Shown: positions 8,873-17,083, numbered from the stretch's first letter. The stretch: DNA of 64,000 nt from an uncultured Clostridia bacterium (GCA_947581755.1 CANPVN010000005.1:1-64000); one strand, 5' to 3'. The notes: a model not told the origin generated them from the sequence alone. Numbers and translations: made by a program.

Positions 8873-9790
8873 TTACTTTTTTTCTATAATTCTGAGTATG
8901 GCACTCTCGCTTCTTTTGTTGTTTTCTCTTTCGAGTTTTCCCGGTCTTATGGGTTTTCCCACATGAATACACGTTGCTTTGTGTCCGCATGCGCATATAG
9001 GTAAACTTTTATCGCAAATACAGTCTGTACACAGCAAGTTGAATGTTTGTTTTACTATTCGATCTTCCAAGGAATGGAATGCAATGACGCATAGTCTTGC
9101 ACCCGGAGCAAGCTTGTCCACAATATCATTGATAACGTCTTCGAGTCCGTTGAGTTCATCATTGACCTCGATTCTGATTGCCTGAAAGCATCTGGTTATC
9201 GAGTGGAGTTGGGAATCGTACGGAACGCTTTTTCTGATTATTTCGGCAAGTTCCGTAGTCGTTTCAATGGGAGCACGCTCTCTCCTTTTGATAATGTTCG
9301 CCGCAATCTTTTTGGAAAATCTTTCTTCGCCATAAGCGAAAAATATTTTTACCAATTCATCAAGCGAATATTCGTTAACTACGATTTTTGCATTCAACTT
9401 TTGAGTTGAATCCATTCGCATATCCAATTCACCGTCAAGGCGGAATGCAAAACCCTTATTCGGAGTATTTAGCTGATGGCTACTTAGACCTAAGTCAATG
9501 ATTGCTCCGTCGATTGTGTCGATTTTAAGTTGTTCGGCTATGTCGCCGAAATTCTTAAAATTGCTTTTTATAAGAGTAAATCTTCCTTCGTAGGCTTTAA
9601 GGCGTTCATAACCATGTTCGATAGCGTCGGAATCAAGATCTGTAGCGATTATTCTTCCTCCCGCTTGCAAAATCGCTTCACTGTGACCGCTTCCGCCAAG
9701 TGTAGCATCGAAATAAAGGCCGTCTTTTTTTATCTTGAGCGCGGAAATTGTTTCATCAAGCAGTACGGGAATGTGATAGGCGTCCGACAT
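8873..9790 (-). CDS. rsmH: 16S rRNA (cytosine(1402)-N(4))-methyltransferase
   Basis: Methylates N4 of C1402 in the ribosomal decoding centre using S-adenosylmethionine. The 305-residue protein has the RsmH start (YHIPVLLDETI), the SAM-binding DATLGGSGHSEAI, the IDLGLSSHQL loop and the C-terminal VIAFHSLEDRIVK. One base separates its ATG from the mraZ stop, so it is co-transcribed as the second dcw gene. Confidence 0.97.
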   Translation of the reverse strand: MSDAYHIPVLLDETISALKIKKDGLYFDATLGGSGHSEAILQAGGRIIATDLDSDAIEHGYERLKAYEGRFTLIKSNFKNFGDIAEQLKIDTIDGAIIDLGLSSHQLNTPNKGFAFRLDGELDMRMDSTQKLNAKIVVNEYSLDELVKIFFAYGEERFSKKIAANIIKRRERAPIETTTELAEIIRKSVPYDSQLHSITRCFQAIRIEVNDELNGLEDVINDIVDKLAPGARLCVIAFHSLEDRIVKQTFNLLCTDCICDKSLPICACGHKATCIHVGKPIRPGKLERENNKRSESAILRIIEKK

Positions 9791-9791
9791 C

Positions 9792-10229
9792 TTACAGATA
9801 ACCTTCGTTCTTTGTCAATTCTTCGTCATAATCTTGGTTGTTAAATTCTTCTTCGACTTTATCCCAATTTTCTTGACTCCAAATTTCCACACGGTTGAAG
9901 TTACCTACGGTGACTATGTTTTTCTTCAGTTGCGCATGCGCAATAAGTTTAGGCGTCAATAACGTTCTACCTTGCGCATCATCTTCGATTATAAAACCGG
10001 AAGTCATAATTCTTCGACGGAGAGAACTGAAACTTGTGGTAGATAATTTGTCATTACTCATTTCCTTGAACATTTCCTCTGCCATATCTTCAGTCATAAC
10101 CAACAGACAGTTATGAGGACCGCAAGTTATAAATAAGCGCTTATCTTTTCCAAGCCCTTCCTTAAGCTTAGCAGGTATTCTTATGCGACCCTTTTCATCC
10201 ATTTGATGTGTATATGTACCTGCTAACAT
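9792..10229 (-). CDS. mraZ: transcriptional regulator and dcw-cluster repressor
   Basis: MraZ is an AbrB-fold DNA-binding protein that binds repeats in its own promoter and controls the division and cell-wall cluster. The true start is the ATG at 10229 (MLAGTYTHQMDEKGRIRIPAKL), 145 residues. GGAGGG lies 10 bases upstream, and a longer in-frame start at 10271 would lie upstream of the promoter -10. Two tandem SpoVT/AbrB-like halves are visible, each with an RIxIP-type or equivalent segment. It is the first gene of the cluster. Confidence 0.95.
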   Translation of the reverse strand: MLAGTYTHQMDEKGRIRIPAKLKEGLGKDKRLFITCGPHNCLLVMTEDMAEEMFKEMSNDKLSTTSFSSLRRRIMTSGFIIEDDAQGRTLLTPKLIAHAQLKKNIVTVGNFNRVEIWSQENWDKVEEEFNNQDYDEELTKNEGYL

Positions 10230-10261
10230 CCTTAGGCTTTCCCTCCATTCTTGATAGTTAT

Positions 10262-10290
10262 ATATTAGCACATTATTTAACCATTGTCAA
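10262..10290 (-). promoter_or_regulatory. dcw promoter, sigma-A consensus
   Basis: -35 TTGACA (10285-10290) and -10 TAATAT (10262-10267) with exactly 17 bp between them. The predicted transcription start falls near 10255, upstream of the mraZ ATG at 10229. The -35 hexamer is interleaved with the MraZ boxes. Confidence 0.85.
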
Positions 10291-10309
10291 CCATTTTTAT
10301 CCATTTGAT
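10281..10309 (-). promoter_or_regulatory. three MraZ-binding boxes at 10-bp spacing
   Basis: On the minus strand the trinucleotide TGG, within an AATGG context, recurs three times with a 10-bp period (complement CCATT at 10281, 10291 and 10301). Known MraZ operators are three or four short TGG-containing direct repeats about one helical turn apart directly upstream of mraZ. Here they overlap the -35, which fits autorepression by blocking RNA polymerase. Confidence 0.75.
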
Positions 10310-10337
10310 AGAATTTTTTTTCCACTTTATGTCCCTA

Positions 10338-10376
10338 AATAAAAAATATAGCTGCCAACAAAAATGACAGCTATAT
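10338..10376 (-). terminator. intrinsic terminator of the 2-oxoacid oxidoreductase operon
   Basis: A perfect 9-bp stem ATATAGCTG/CAGCTATAT (10346-10354 with 10368-10376) is followed on the minus strand by TTTTTTATTT. It lies 30 bases after the gamma-subunit stop and before the mraZ promoter, insulating the two operons. Confidence 0.85.
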
Positions 10377-10405
10377 GATGAATTAATATAAAGTATAGTT
10401 AAAAA

Positions 10406-10945
10406 TTATTTTTTCAAGTTTTTAATATACTCTCTTCCCTTTTTAAGGCATTCAATATTAATGGGAATTACCTTGGGTTTGTTTTCGAATACGTGCTCGA
10501 TAGCTTGTATTGCAAACTCTTCTTTAAGGTCTCCGAAGAGTTCCAAAAGAATACCCAACATTATGATATTTCCGCCCTTGGGATTGATTTCCTGAGCGAT
10601 CGTATCAACGGGAATTTTATAAACGGTAACATCCTTTCTCTTAACGTCGGTGGTAACAATATCCGAGTTAATGAGGATCGTTCCTCCGGGTCTGACGGAA
10701 TCCTCGAATTTTGCGAGCGAAGGATCGTTAAATGCAAGCAAATAATCGGGATGGTCGATAACGGGAGCGGCAATAGGCTCTTCGGAATAAATGACGGAAC
10801 AGTTAGATGTACCGCCTCTCATCTCGGGACCGTAAGAAGGCAACCACGAGGTATTGAGGTTTTGGAACATTGCGGAATAAGAAATAAACTTACCGAGCGA
10901 AAGAACGCCCTGACCGCCGAAACCACTTATGGTTATCTTTTTCAT
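10406..10945 (-). CDS. 2-oxoacid:ferredoxin oxidoreductase, gamma subunit
   Basis: Gamma subunit of a four-subunit ferredoxin oxidoreductase of the POR/KOR/VOR superfamily. At 179 residues it matches the family and shows the N-terminal GFGGQGVLSLGKFIS. It is the last gene of the operon ferredoxin-alpha-beta-gamma, one base after the beta subunit. The enzyme decarboxylates a 2-oxoacid to the acyl-CoA and reduces ferredoxin. Substrate (branched-chain 2-oxoacids or 2-oxoglutarate) cannot be settled from sequence alone; annotators often label this set vorABCD. Confidence 0.9.
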   Translation of the reverse strand: MKKITISGFGGQGVLSLGKFISYSAMFQNLNTSWLPSYGPEMRGGTSNCSVIYSEEPIAAPVIDHPDYLLAFNDPSLAKFEDSVRPGGTILINSDIVTTDVKRKDVTVYKIPVDTIAQEINPKGGNIIMLGILLELFGDLKEEFAIQAIEHVFENKPKVIPINIECLKKGREYIKNLKK

Positions 10946-10946
10946 A

Positions 10947-11693
10947 TTATTTCTCCTCCTTTGTCGTATCTTTAATTACACCCAACGGATAGAAAGGAAT
11001 TGCTCTTTCGGTTACGAATTTTTGAGCATCGAGCGGCGTCAAATGATAGTTTGACGGGCAACTTGCCAAAACTTCGATGAAGGTAAAGCCTTTCTTTGCG
11101 ATCTGGAGTTCGAAAGCTTTTTTGATTGCTTTCTTTGCGGCATTGACATGCGCGGGATTATCGCAGGCAACACGTTCGATGTAGCAAGGACCGGTAAGGG
11201 TCGCCAACATTTCGGCAACATGTATAGGGTTACCGTTGATCTTGGGATCACGACCGTAAATACAAGTGGTGGCTTTTACGCCTTCCATTGTTGTAGGCGC
11301 CATCTGACCGCCTGTCATACCGTAAATACCGTTATTGATGAAGATGATTGTAAAATTCTCTCCTCTGGCTGCCGCATGAACGGTTTCGCACATACCTATA
11401 CTCGAGCAGTCTCCGTCGCCTTGATAAGAGAACACCAAAGCATCGGGATGAACACGTTTTACACCTGTAGAAACAGAAGGCGCTCTACCGTGCGCAGCCT
11501 GAAGCATATCGCATTTGAAATAATTATAACCGAATACCGCGCATCCGACGGGCATAACGCCTATTGCGTTATCACACATTCCGAGTTCCTCTATAGATTC
11601 GGCAACCAATCTATGAACTATACCATGAGTACATCCCGGGCAGTAATGCAAGGGAGTGTCGGTAAGAAGCTGAGGTTTCTTTTGAACTATCAT
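10947..11693 (-). CDS. vorA: 2-oxoacid:ferredoxin oxidoreductase, beta subunit (TPP-binding)
   Basis: Carries the thiamine diphosphate site of the complex. The 248-residue protein has the cysteine motif CPGCTHG near the N-terminus and the TPP/Mg signature GDGDCSSIGM, with the partner NNG about 30 residues on. The C-terminus EVLASCPSNYHLTPLDA is typical of this subfamily. Spacing of one base on both sides shows a tight operon. Confidence 0.9.
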   Translation of the reverse strand: MIVQKKPQLLTDTPLHYCPGCTHGIVHRLVAESIEELGMCDNAIGVMPVGCAVFGYNYFKCDMLQAAHGRAPSVSTGVKRVHPDALVFSYQGDGDCSSIGMCETVHAAARGENFTIIFINNGIYGMTGGQMAPTTMEGVKATTCIYGRDPKINGNPIHVAEMLATLTGPCYIERVACDNPAHVNAAKKAIKKAFELQIAKKGFTFIEVLASCPSNYHLTPLDAQKFVTERAIPFYPLGVIKDTTKEEK

Positions 11694-11694
11694 A

Positions 11695-12747
11695 TTATTT
11701 ACCCTCCTTTATATATTTAACAAGGTCGCCGGGCATCATGACGTTACCACCGGCTCTGCCGTAAAATTCAACGGGCTTTTTGCCGTTTACGGCAAGTCTT
11801 ACGTCTTCAACCATTTGACCCATGCTGAGCTCTACTGTTACAAACTTCTTAACAATACGCTTCTTTGCATATTTTGCAATAGTTTTTGTGGGATAAGGAT
11901 ATAAAGTAATGGGTCTGATAAGACCTGCTTTTATTCCTTCCTTACGAAGTTCGTCTATAGACGCTTTGCAAATACGAGCAACGGAACCGTACGCTACGAA
12001 AATATACTCTGCATCGTCGCAAAGATAAGTTTCGACTTCGGTTTCTTTCTTTGCAATTTCCTCATAAATTTGAGCAAGATGAATATTGTGCTCTTCCAAC
12101 TCGTTTGCATCGATTTTTATAGAGTTGATAAGTCTTTGTGTTCCGCCGTTGTTGCAGTCTACCGCCCAATCTTTTTTAGGCAAGCGGTTGATATTCTTCA
12201 TAGGAGGAATTTCTGCGGGCTCCATCATCTGTCCCAACATACCGTCGCCGATAAGCATAACGGGAACACGATATCTATCTGCCGTATCAAAAGCTTTATA
12301 TGTAATATCAACAAATTCCTGTATGCTTGCGGGTGCATAAACTATACAATGATAGTCACCATGTCCGCCGCCTTTGGTTGCTTGGAAGTAATCGCCCTGA
12401 GAAGGCTGTATACCGCCGAGACCGGGACCGGAACGCATCATATTGATGATTACACAGGGAACCATAGCGCCTGCAAGATAGCTGATACCTTCTTGCTTAA
12501 GGCTTATTCCGGGGCTGGACGAAGAAGTCATTGCTCTTCCGCCGGCACCTGCTGCACCGTAAACCATGTTGATAGCCGAAACTTCGCTCTCGGCCTGTAC
12601 GAACGAGCCGCCCACTTCATTAAGTCTCCAGGACATATATTCGGGTATTTCGTTCTGCGGAGTTATAGGATATCCGAAGAAATATCGGCATCCTGCCGCA
12701 ATAGCTGCTTCTGCTATTGCTTCATTACCTTTCCAAAGTTTTTTCAT
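11695..12747 (-). CDS. vorB: 2-oxoacid:ferredoxin oxidoreductase, alpha subunit (VorB-like)
   Basis: The alpha subunit (350 residues) binds the 2-oxoacid and contributes to the TPP site. Signatures include CRYFFGYPITPQNEIPEYM, QAESEVSAINMVYGAAGAGGRAMTSSSSPG and GPGLGGIQPSQGDYFQATKGGGHGDY. This long form with the QGDY segment is what databases usually call 3-methyl-2-oxobutanoate dehydrogenase subunit VorB, which points to branched-chain 2-oxoacids; 2-oxoglutarate remains possible. It lies between the ferredoxin subunit and the beta subunit. Confidence 0.88.
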   Translation of the reverse strand: MKKLWKGNEAIAEAAIAAGCRYFFGYPITPQNEIPEYMSWRLNEVGGSFVQAESEVSAINMVYGAAGAGGRAMTSSSSPGISLKQEGISYLAGAMVPCVIINMMRSGPGLGGIQPSQGDYFQATKGGGHGDYHCIVYAPASIQEFVDITYKAFDTADRYRVPVMLIGDGMLGQMMEPAEIPPMKNINRLPKKDWAVDCNNGGTQRLINSIKIDANELEEHNIHLAQIYEEIAKKETEVETYLCDDAEYIFVAYGSVARICKASIDELRKEGIKAGLIRPITLYPYPTKTIAKYAKKRIVKKFVTVELSMGQMVEDVRLAVNGKKPVEFYGRAGGNVMMPGDLVKYIKEGK

Positions 12748-12777
12748 ATTTTTGCTCTCTCCATAAAATATTTCTTT

Positions 12778-12990
12778 TTAATCTCGTTCTACGGTAATAA
12801 CGCAGTCCGGGCACATGGTAGCGCACATAGCGCAACCGATACATGCGTCCATATCAATGCACTCTGCCACATTGTATCCTTTGGCATTGGTTCTTTTTGA
12901 TAATGCCAAAATCTTTTTGGGACACGCATTGATACACAACGAACAACCCTTACAATAGGATTCGTCAAAGTGTAATTTTCCTTTTGCCAT
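12778..12990 (-). CDS. 2-oxoacid oxidoreductase delta subunit, 2x[4Fe-4S] ferredoxin
   Basis: A 70-residue protein with two complete four-cysteine cluster motifs, CKGCSLCINACP near residue 14 and CIGCAMCATMCP near residue 51. It is the electron-transfer subunit of the operon it heads. An AGGAGG site precedes the ATG. No clear sigma-A promoter is visible in the 50 bases upstream; only a CGGCAACTGCCG hairpin is seen there. Confidence 0.92.
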   Translation of the reverse strand: MAKGKLHFDESYCKGCSLCINACPKKILALSKRTNAKGYNVAECIDMDACIGCAMCATMCPDCVITVERD

Positions 12991-13040
12991 AAAAATTGTT
13001 CCTCCTGATGATTTTATAAATCACGGCAGTTGCCGAAAAT

Positions 13041-13862
13041 TTATTCGTTTTGTCTTTGCTTGAAGAAAATAAATTGTTGCGCATATCCGGCAAGATTGCC
13101 GTATCTGTCCAAAAAGAACTTCATTACCTTTGCGGGAGTATCGAGAATTTGAGTCTTACAGGCTTTGAATATCCAGGTGTCTACGGGATAAGTATCAAAT
13201 CTATGTAATCCGAATAAAATTATGCAATCCGCAACTTTGGGACCTATTCCCTTTAGAGAAAGCAAAATTTTTCTCGCCGATTCTGTATCGCTCTGTTGTA
13301 ACTCATCGAGCAGATTTTCCGAACAAAGTCTCCGAACCGTAGAATATAAATAGTTGTCTCGGAAGCCGCAGCCAATCATTCTGTAATCGTCGATACTTAA
13401 CGCTTTAAGACTTTCCAATTCGGGAAAAGCAAAATATTCCCCGCGATCTTCGCCCGCTCTTTTGCAGAGTCTTTCTATGATCCCTTTTATTCTCGGAATA
13501 TTATTGTTTGCCGAAATTATAAAAGAAATTATCGTTTCGTATAAATCCTGCTTAAGAATACGTATTCCGTTACCGAAGTCCAACGCATCTTTCAACTCGG
13601 GAAATTCGGAAAGTCTGTCGATAATCTCGGAATAGTCGGTATGCAAATCAAAATAATCTATAAAATATTCAGGCTCGGCGGTGATTATTTCCACATGATC
13701 CCGATATTCGATTACTCTGCAACGTTTGCCCGCGGAACAAACATAATAATCGTTCTCATCGTTTTTAAAATATCTGAATAACTGCCCGCACTCCAAAGTT
13801 TTGGAAACGCTGAAATCCTTGTTGTCGACAATTAATTTATTTTCTTGTTTTTCAATGTACAT
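13041..13862 (-). CDS. OGG1-type 8-oxoguanine DNA glycosylase/lyase
   Basis: A base-excision repair enzyme that removes 8-oxoguanine. It has the N-terminal OGG domain and a HhH-GPD domain. The helix-hairpin-helix LSLKGIGPKVADC holds the catalytic lysine (about K209 from the ATG at 13862), and YPVDTW holds the catalytic aspartate (about D228), matching the K and D of OGG1. The ATG at 13862 is preferred because the only earlier start is a TTG inside the L27 terminator. No Shine-Dalgarno sequence is obvious. Transcription may depend on read-through from rpmA. Confidence 0.9.
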   Translation of the reverse strand: MYIEKQENKLIVDNKDFSVSKTLECGQLFRYFKNDENDYYVCSAGKRCRVIEYRDHVEIITAEPEYFIDYFDLHTDYSEIIDRLSEFPELKDALDFGNGIRILKQDLYETIISFIISANNNIPRIKGIIERLCKRAGEDRGEYFAFPELESLKALSIDDYRMIGCGFRDNYLYSTVRRLCSENLLDELQQSDTESARKILLSLKGIGPKVADCIILFGLHRFDTYPVDTWIFKACKTQILDTPAKVMKFFLDRYGNLAGYAQQFIFFKQRQNE

Positions 13863-13874
13863 TTTTACATACAA

Positions 13875-13904
13875 AAGGGTTGCAATGGATATGCAACCCT
13901 TGAA
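13875..13904 (-). terminator. terminator of the L21-Prp-L27 operon
   Basis: Perfect 10-bp stem AAGGGTTGCA/TGCAACCCTT (13875-13884 with 13892-13901), followed on the minus strand by TTTTGTATGT. It lies 13 bases after the rpmA stop and directly abuts the glycosylase gene. Confidence 0.8.
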
Positions 13905-13913
13905 GTATCGGGT

Positions 13914-14186
13914 TTACGCCGGGTAAACGCTTACCTGCTTTCTGTTGTTTCTGTTTTCGAATCGGACAATACCGTCGGATAAAGCAAATAAAGTATCGTC
14001 ACTTCCCCTGCCTACATTGTTGCCGGGATGAAATGCGGTTCCGCGTTGTCTGACAAGTATATTGCCTGCTCTCACAAGTTGTCCGTCTCCTCTTTTTACA
14101 CCCAAACGTTGCGCTGCGGAGTCTCGACCGTTTTTAGACGAGCCCATTCCTTTTTTATGCGCAAATAATTGTATATTAATAAACAT
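13914..14186 (-). CDS. rpmA: 50S ribosomal protein L27
   Basis: L27 reaches the peptidyl-transferase centre. The 90-residue protein begins [17 protein letters not shown]: in Bacillota this N-terminal extension is cut before the A/HKKG stretch by the protease Prp to expose the functional N-terminus, and the prp gene is adjacent. A GGAGG site lies in the 2-base gap region behind prp. Third gene of rplU-prp-rpmA. Confidence 0.98.
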   Translation of the reverse strand: MFINIQLFAHKKGMGSSKNGRDSAAQRLGVKRGDGQLVRAGNILVRQRGTAFHPGNNVGRGSDDTLFALSDGIVRFENRNNRKQVSVYPA

Positions 14187-14188
14187 TT

Positions 14189-14518
14189 TTATTTTACCTC
14201 CAATTTAATGAAATCCGAATAACTTTCGTATAAATCGGAAATCCCACACAACATCGTTTCGAGAATAATATCGGCGTCATGCCTGTCTTGGTCGGAAATA
14301 TCATCCGACAAAACCGCTTTCAAATAGCCCGCGTTATCATCCCTTTCAAGTTCTATTTTCAACCCGAGTACGGTCATGAGTCCCAAAACCGCTGTTTGAA
14401 TAATACTTGAAAGAGCCGCGCATACAATATCTTCCCCTTCGATACCGAATCCCGTGTGACCGGACGCCTCGATGGAAACGATGTGATTGAGTTTTCGATT
14501 CAGCTTTATCGACGTCAT
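14189..14518 (-). CDS. prp: ribosomal-processing cysteine protease Prp
   Basis: Cleaves the N-terminal extension of L27. The 109-residue protein has the two catalytic positions of the family: His in ASGHTGFG (about residue 21) and Cys in EDIVCAALS (about residue 33). It overlaps the rplU stop by one base (TGATG) and lies three bases before rpmA, the conserved context of Prp. Confidence 0.95.
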   Translation of the reverse strand: MTSIKLNRKLNHIVSIEASGHTGFGIEGEDIVCAALSSIIQTAVLGLMTVLGLKIELERDDNAGYLKAVLSDDISDQDRHDADIILETMLCGISDLYESYSDFIKLEVK

Positions 14519-14805
14519 CAGATTTGTGTAATTTGCAAACGAGTAAAGGGTTGTCTGTGACCCTGCTTTCTACGCTCGTTTTTCTTTGCCTTATATTTAT
14601 AGACAATGATCTTTTTTGCTTTTCCGTGGCTGAGTACTTTAGCCGAAGCGGTTGTGGCAACGGGTTCAACCGTTTCGCCGTCAACTTTAAGCAACACATC
14701 AAGCTTTATTTCTTCGCCGACATTTGCTTCTATCCTTTCGACTTCGATAATATCGCCTTCCGATACTTTGTACTGCTTGCCGCCGGATGCTATAACTGCG
14801 TACAT
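14518..14805 (-). CDS. rplU: 50S ribosomal protein L21
   Basis: Primary 23S rRNA-binding protein. The start is the ATG at 14805 ([18 protein letters not shown]), 95 residues; AGGAGGTG lies 7 bases upstream and overlaps an earlier in-frame start at 14823, which is therefore rejected. The C-terminal [17 protein letters not shown] is typical of L21. First gene of rplU-prp-rpmA, behind a structured leader. Confidence 0.97.
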   Translation of the reverse strand: MYAVIASGGKQYKVSEGDIIEVERIEANVGEEIKLDVLLKVDGETVEPVATTASAKVLSHGKAKKIIVYKYKAKKNERRKQGHRQPFTRLQITQI

Positions 14806-14831
14806 ATTTTTGCACCTCCTCACTGATGTCT

Positions 14832-14886
14832 CCGATGTTAAGGCAACTTACGTTTTCCATGGGACGCGCCCGCCTTTTCCAATCGG
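14832..14886 (-). ncRNA. putative L21 (rplU) leader, cis-regulatory RNA
   Basis: The minus-strand 5' UTR of rplU folds into three nested helices: CCGAT with ATCGG (14882-14886 with 14832-14836), AAGGC with GCCTT (14872-14876 with 14840-14844), and an inner GGG/CCC around 14861-14871. Ribosomal protein L21 leaders are a known cis-regulatory family in Bacillota; I assign this by position and nested structure, not by a covariance search. Confidence 0.5.
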
Positions 14887-14896
14887 CTCAATAAAT

Positions 14897-14926
14897 AGTA
14901 TATCTTATATATAAGATACTTGTCAA
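14897..14926 (-). promoter_or_regulatory. promoter of rplU-prp-rpmA
   Basis: -35 TTGACA (14921-14926) and -10 TATACT (14897-14902), 18 bp apart. The spacer contains the inverted repeat CTTATATATAAG. The transcript would start just upstream of the nested L21 leader. Confidence 0.75.
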
Positions 14927-15059
14927 GCAAAATAGAAGAAAAATTTTTTTCATTATAAAAAGAAAGGGGTTGAAATCGGTATTTCGCGGCAAAAAACTCC
15001 ATTTGTAATTTAATTTTGTTTCAAAATCGGATATTTTATAAAGTTTCTCTATTTGCATA

Positions 15060-15088
15060 TAAAAAGACGCGGCATAAAGCGGCGTCTT
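15060..15088 (-). terminator. terminator behind the DivIVA-like gene
   Basis: Stem AAGACGC/GCGTCTT (15064-15070 with 15082-15088), extended by an inner GC/GC pair, followed on the minus strand by TTTTTA. The interval 14927-15059 between it and the rplU promoter is AT-rich and I see no feature in it. Confidence 0.7.
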
Positions 15089-15097
15089 GAAAATATT

Positions 15098-15652
15098 TTA
15101 TTCCTCGAAAATTCCGAGATCTTTCATTATATCTTTTAAGTCTTCTGTCGGATGCAAAGCTTCTTCCAACGAAAACTCCTCTTCGGGCTTTTTATCCTCA
15201 TCGGGCTCTGCAAGTGTTTTGGATTTCATTTCGGAATGTAATCTTTTTGTTTCGTTTTTATATATTGTCTCGGTGTCCGCCTCTTTCAGAGACGCTATCA
15301 GTTTTGAAACTTTATCATTGAATTCTTTTTCGTTACCGCCATGACGTTTTACGAGCTTTGCATAATATTCCAACCATTTTTTGTGAAATTGTTCGAGATA
15401 AGCTATTTCATTTTCATATTTCTTTTTGGAAAGTTCTTCGAGTTCGGCAGCCTTTTGTTTTGCCGCATTCACGGTTTGTTCTATCAGATCCTTTTTCCTT
15501 CTGTAAGAATCGACCTCTTTTTCGAGTTCTTTGATAAGATTTTTTTGTTCGGCAATTCTGTCTCTCTGTTCCGTTAAGGACTCGTTCAAAGAATTTATAT
15601 ATGTATCGACCTCGGTTATACAGTATCCTTTCTTATCTATTCTGAATCTCAT
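15098..15652 (-). CDS. DivIVA-like coiled-coil protein
   Basis: The 184-residue N-terminus FRIDKKGYCITEVDTYINSLN matches the DivIVA membrane-binding motif (F..GY...EVD.Y...L), followed by a long coiled coil (about 22-95) and an acidic, disordered C-terminus. DivIVA-family proteins bind negatively curved membranes at poles or septa. It follows pncB after 6 bases, so it is probably co-transcribed with it; its cellular partner is unknown. It is not at the ylm/ileS locus where divIVA usually sits, so it may be a paralogue. Confidence 0.7.
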   Translation of the reverse strand: MRFRIDKKGYCITEVDTYINSLNESLTEQRDRIAEQKNLIKELEKEVDSYRRKKDLIEQTVNAAKQKAAELEELSKKKYENEIAYLEQFHKKWLEYYAKLVKRHGGNEKEFNDKVSKLIASLKEADTETIYKNETKRLHSEMKSKTLAEPDEDKKPEEEFSLEEALHPTEDLKDIMKDLGIFEE

Positions 15653-15658
15653 TATTAA

Positions 15659-17083
15659 TCACTCCTTGATTCCCATTAAAGATTTTTTCAAATTATATAA
15701 TTCATCGGAAATATCCACACGATAAATGTGAGGTCTTACCATTCTTTTATATTCGTCCCAGAATTTGTCAAGTTCGGATTTGCAGTAATTTGCGCTGTCT
15801 TGCAGAGACGGCGTCGTATAAACAAGTTCACCGCGTTTGAATATTTGTTTTAACAGCGGACGCGCTTCGTAATCTTTTAAGGTAATGCTCTTCCACCTTT
15901 CCGTTTCGTGAGTAAGAGTCAATGGTTTTTCAAGTTTTTCGCCTTTCAGAGCGATAAGATCGGCTATGGCTTTACCGGTGGATCTACCGTATATTCTGTA
16001 CAATTCTTTGAATCCCGGATTGGTAACTTTTTCCAAAGAGTCCGAAATTTTCATTCTTGCTTTCGGCTTGCCGTCAATCTCTATTTGAGACATTTTATAT
16101 ACGCCTCCGAGACTTGGAGTGTGTTCGCTTGTAATCAACTTTGTGCCTACGCCGTAAACATCTATTTGAGCATTTTGCAATCGCAAGGATTCCAAAACAT
16201 TTTCATCAATATCTCCGCTTGCAAAGATTATTGCATCCTTAAATCCTGCCGCGTCAAGCATTTCTCTTGCCTTTTTGGATAAATATGCAAGATCTCCGCT
16301 GTCCAAACGAATACCGACAGGTTTGTGTCCTTCCGCTCGCAACCTTTCGAAAACTTTGATTGCATTGGGTATTCCGGATTTCAGAGTATCATAAGTATCC
16401 ACCAACAACAGACAATCGTCGGGATAAATATCCGCAAAAGCATTGAAAGCGTCGAGTTCGGAGTCGAAACTCATGACCCAACTGTGCGCATGAGTTCCTT
16501 TTACCGCGACATTGAACATTTGTCCCGTAAGAACATTTGATGTGCCCGAGCAACCGCCTATAATAGACGCTCTTGCTCCGTATATTCCCGCATCCGGACC
16601 CTGCGCGCGCCTGAGTCCAAATTCCGCTATACTTTTCCCTCCGGAAGCCCTTACGATTCTGTTGGATTTTGTTGCGATCAAAGTTTGATGACCTATTATA
16701 TTCAATAACGCAGTTTCTATAAGTTGCGCTTGCGCAAGCGGCGCTTTTACTATCAAAATAGGTTCATAAGGAAAAACTATTTCTCCTTCGACTACCGAAT
16801 AAATATCTCCTGTAAATTTAAAACTTTTGAGATAGGAAAGAAAATCTTCGCCGAATAAATTCAGAGATCTGAGATATGCGATATCCTCATCGGAAAAATA
16901 TAAATTTTTTATGTAATCGATGGCTTGCTCGAGACCCGCGCTTACCGCGAGATTCAATTCGCCCTTTTGTCGAAAGAATAAATCAAAAACGGCTTCATTT
17001 TCATGTGTTCCGCATTTGAAATAGCCGTTCATCATAGTCAACTGGTATAGATCAGTCAATAAAGTAAAATGCCTATTTTCCAT
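15659..17083 (-). CDS. pncB: nicotinate phosphoribosyltransferase
   Basis: Converts nicotinate and PRPP to nicotinate mononucleotide in NAD salvage. The 474-residue protein starts LLTDLYQLTMMNGYF and has FGLRRAQGPDAG, SGTSNV and the GIRLDSGDL motif of the type II phosphoribosyltransferase fold. It overlaps the membrane protein gene upstream by 11 bases. NAD kinase is encoded elsewhere in this window (25534-26376). Confidence 0.96.
   Translation of the reverse strand: MENRHFTLLTDLYQLTMMNGYFKCGTHENEAVFDLFFRQKGELNLAVSAGLEQAIDYIKNLYFSDEDIAYLRSLNLFGEDFLSYLKSFKFTGDIYSVVEGEIVFPYEPILIVKAPLAQAQLIETALLNIIGHQTLIATKSNRIVRASGGKSIAEFGLRRAQGPDAGIYGARASIIGGCSGTSNVLTGQMFNVAVKGTHAHSWVMSFDSELDAFNAFADIYPDDCLLLVDTYDTLKSGIPNAIKVFERLRAEGHKPVGIRLDSGDLAYLSKKAREMLDAAGFKDAIIFASGDIDENVLESLRLQNAQIDVYGVGTKLITSEHTPSLGGVYKMSQIEIDGKPKARMKISDSLEKVTNPGFKELYRIYGRSTGKAIADLIALKGEKLEKPLTLTHETERWKSITLKDYEARPLLKQIFKRGELVYTTPSLQDSANYCKSELDKFWDEYKRMVRPHIYRVDISDELYNLKKSLMGIKE

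Noticed and set aside
12070-12900. A 276-codon plus-strand open frame over the oxidoreductase alpha subunit and ferredoxin genes
   Set aside because: Cys/His/Ser-rich shadow of two clear genes on the other strand; no start signal.
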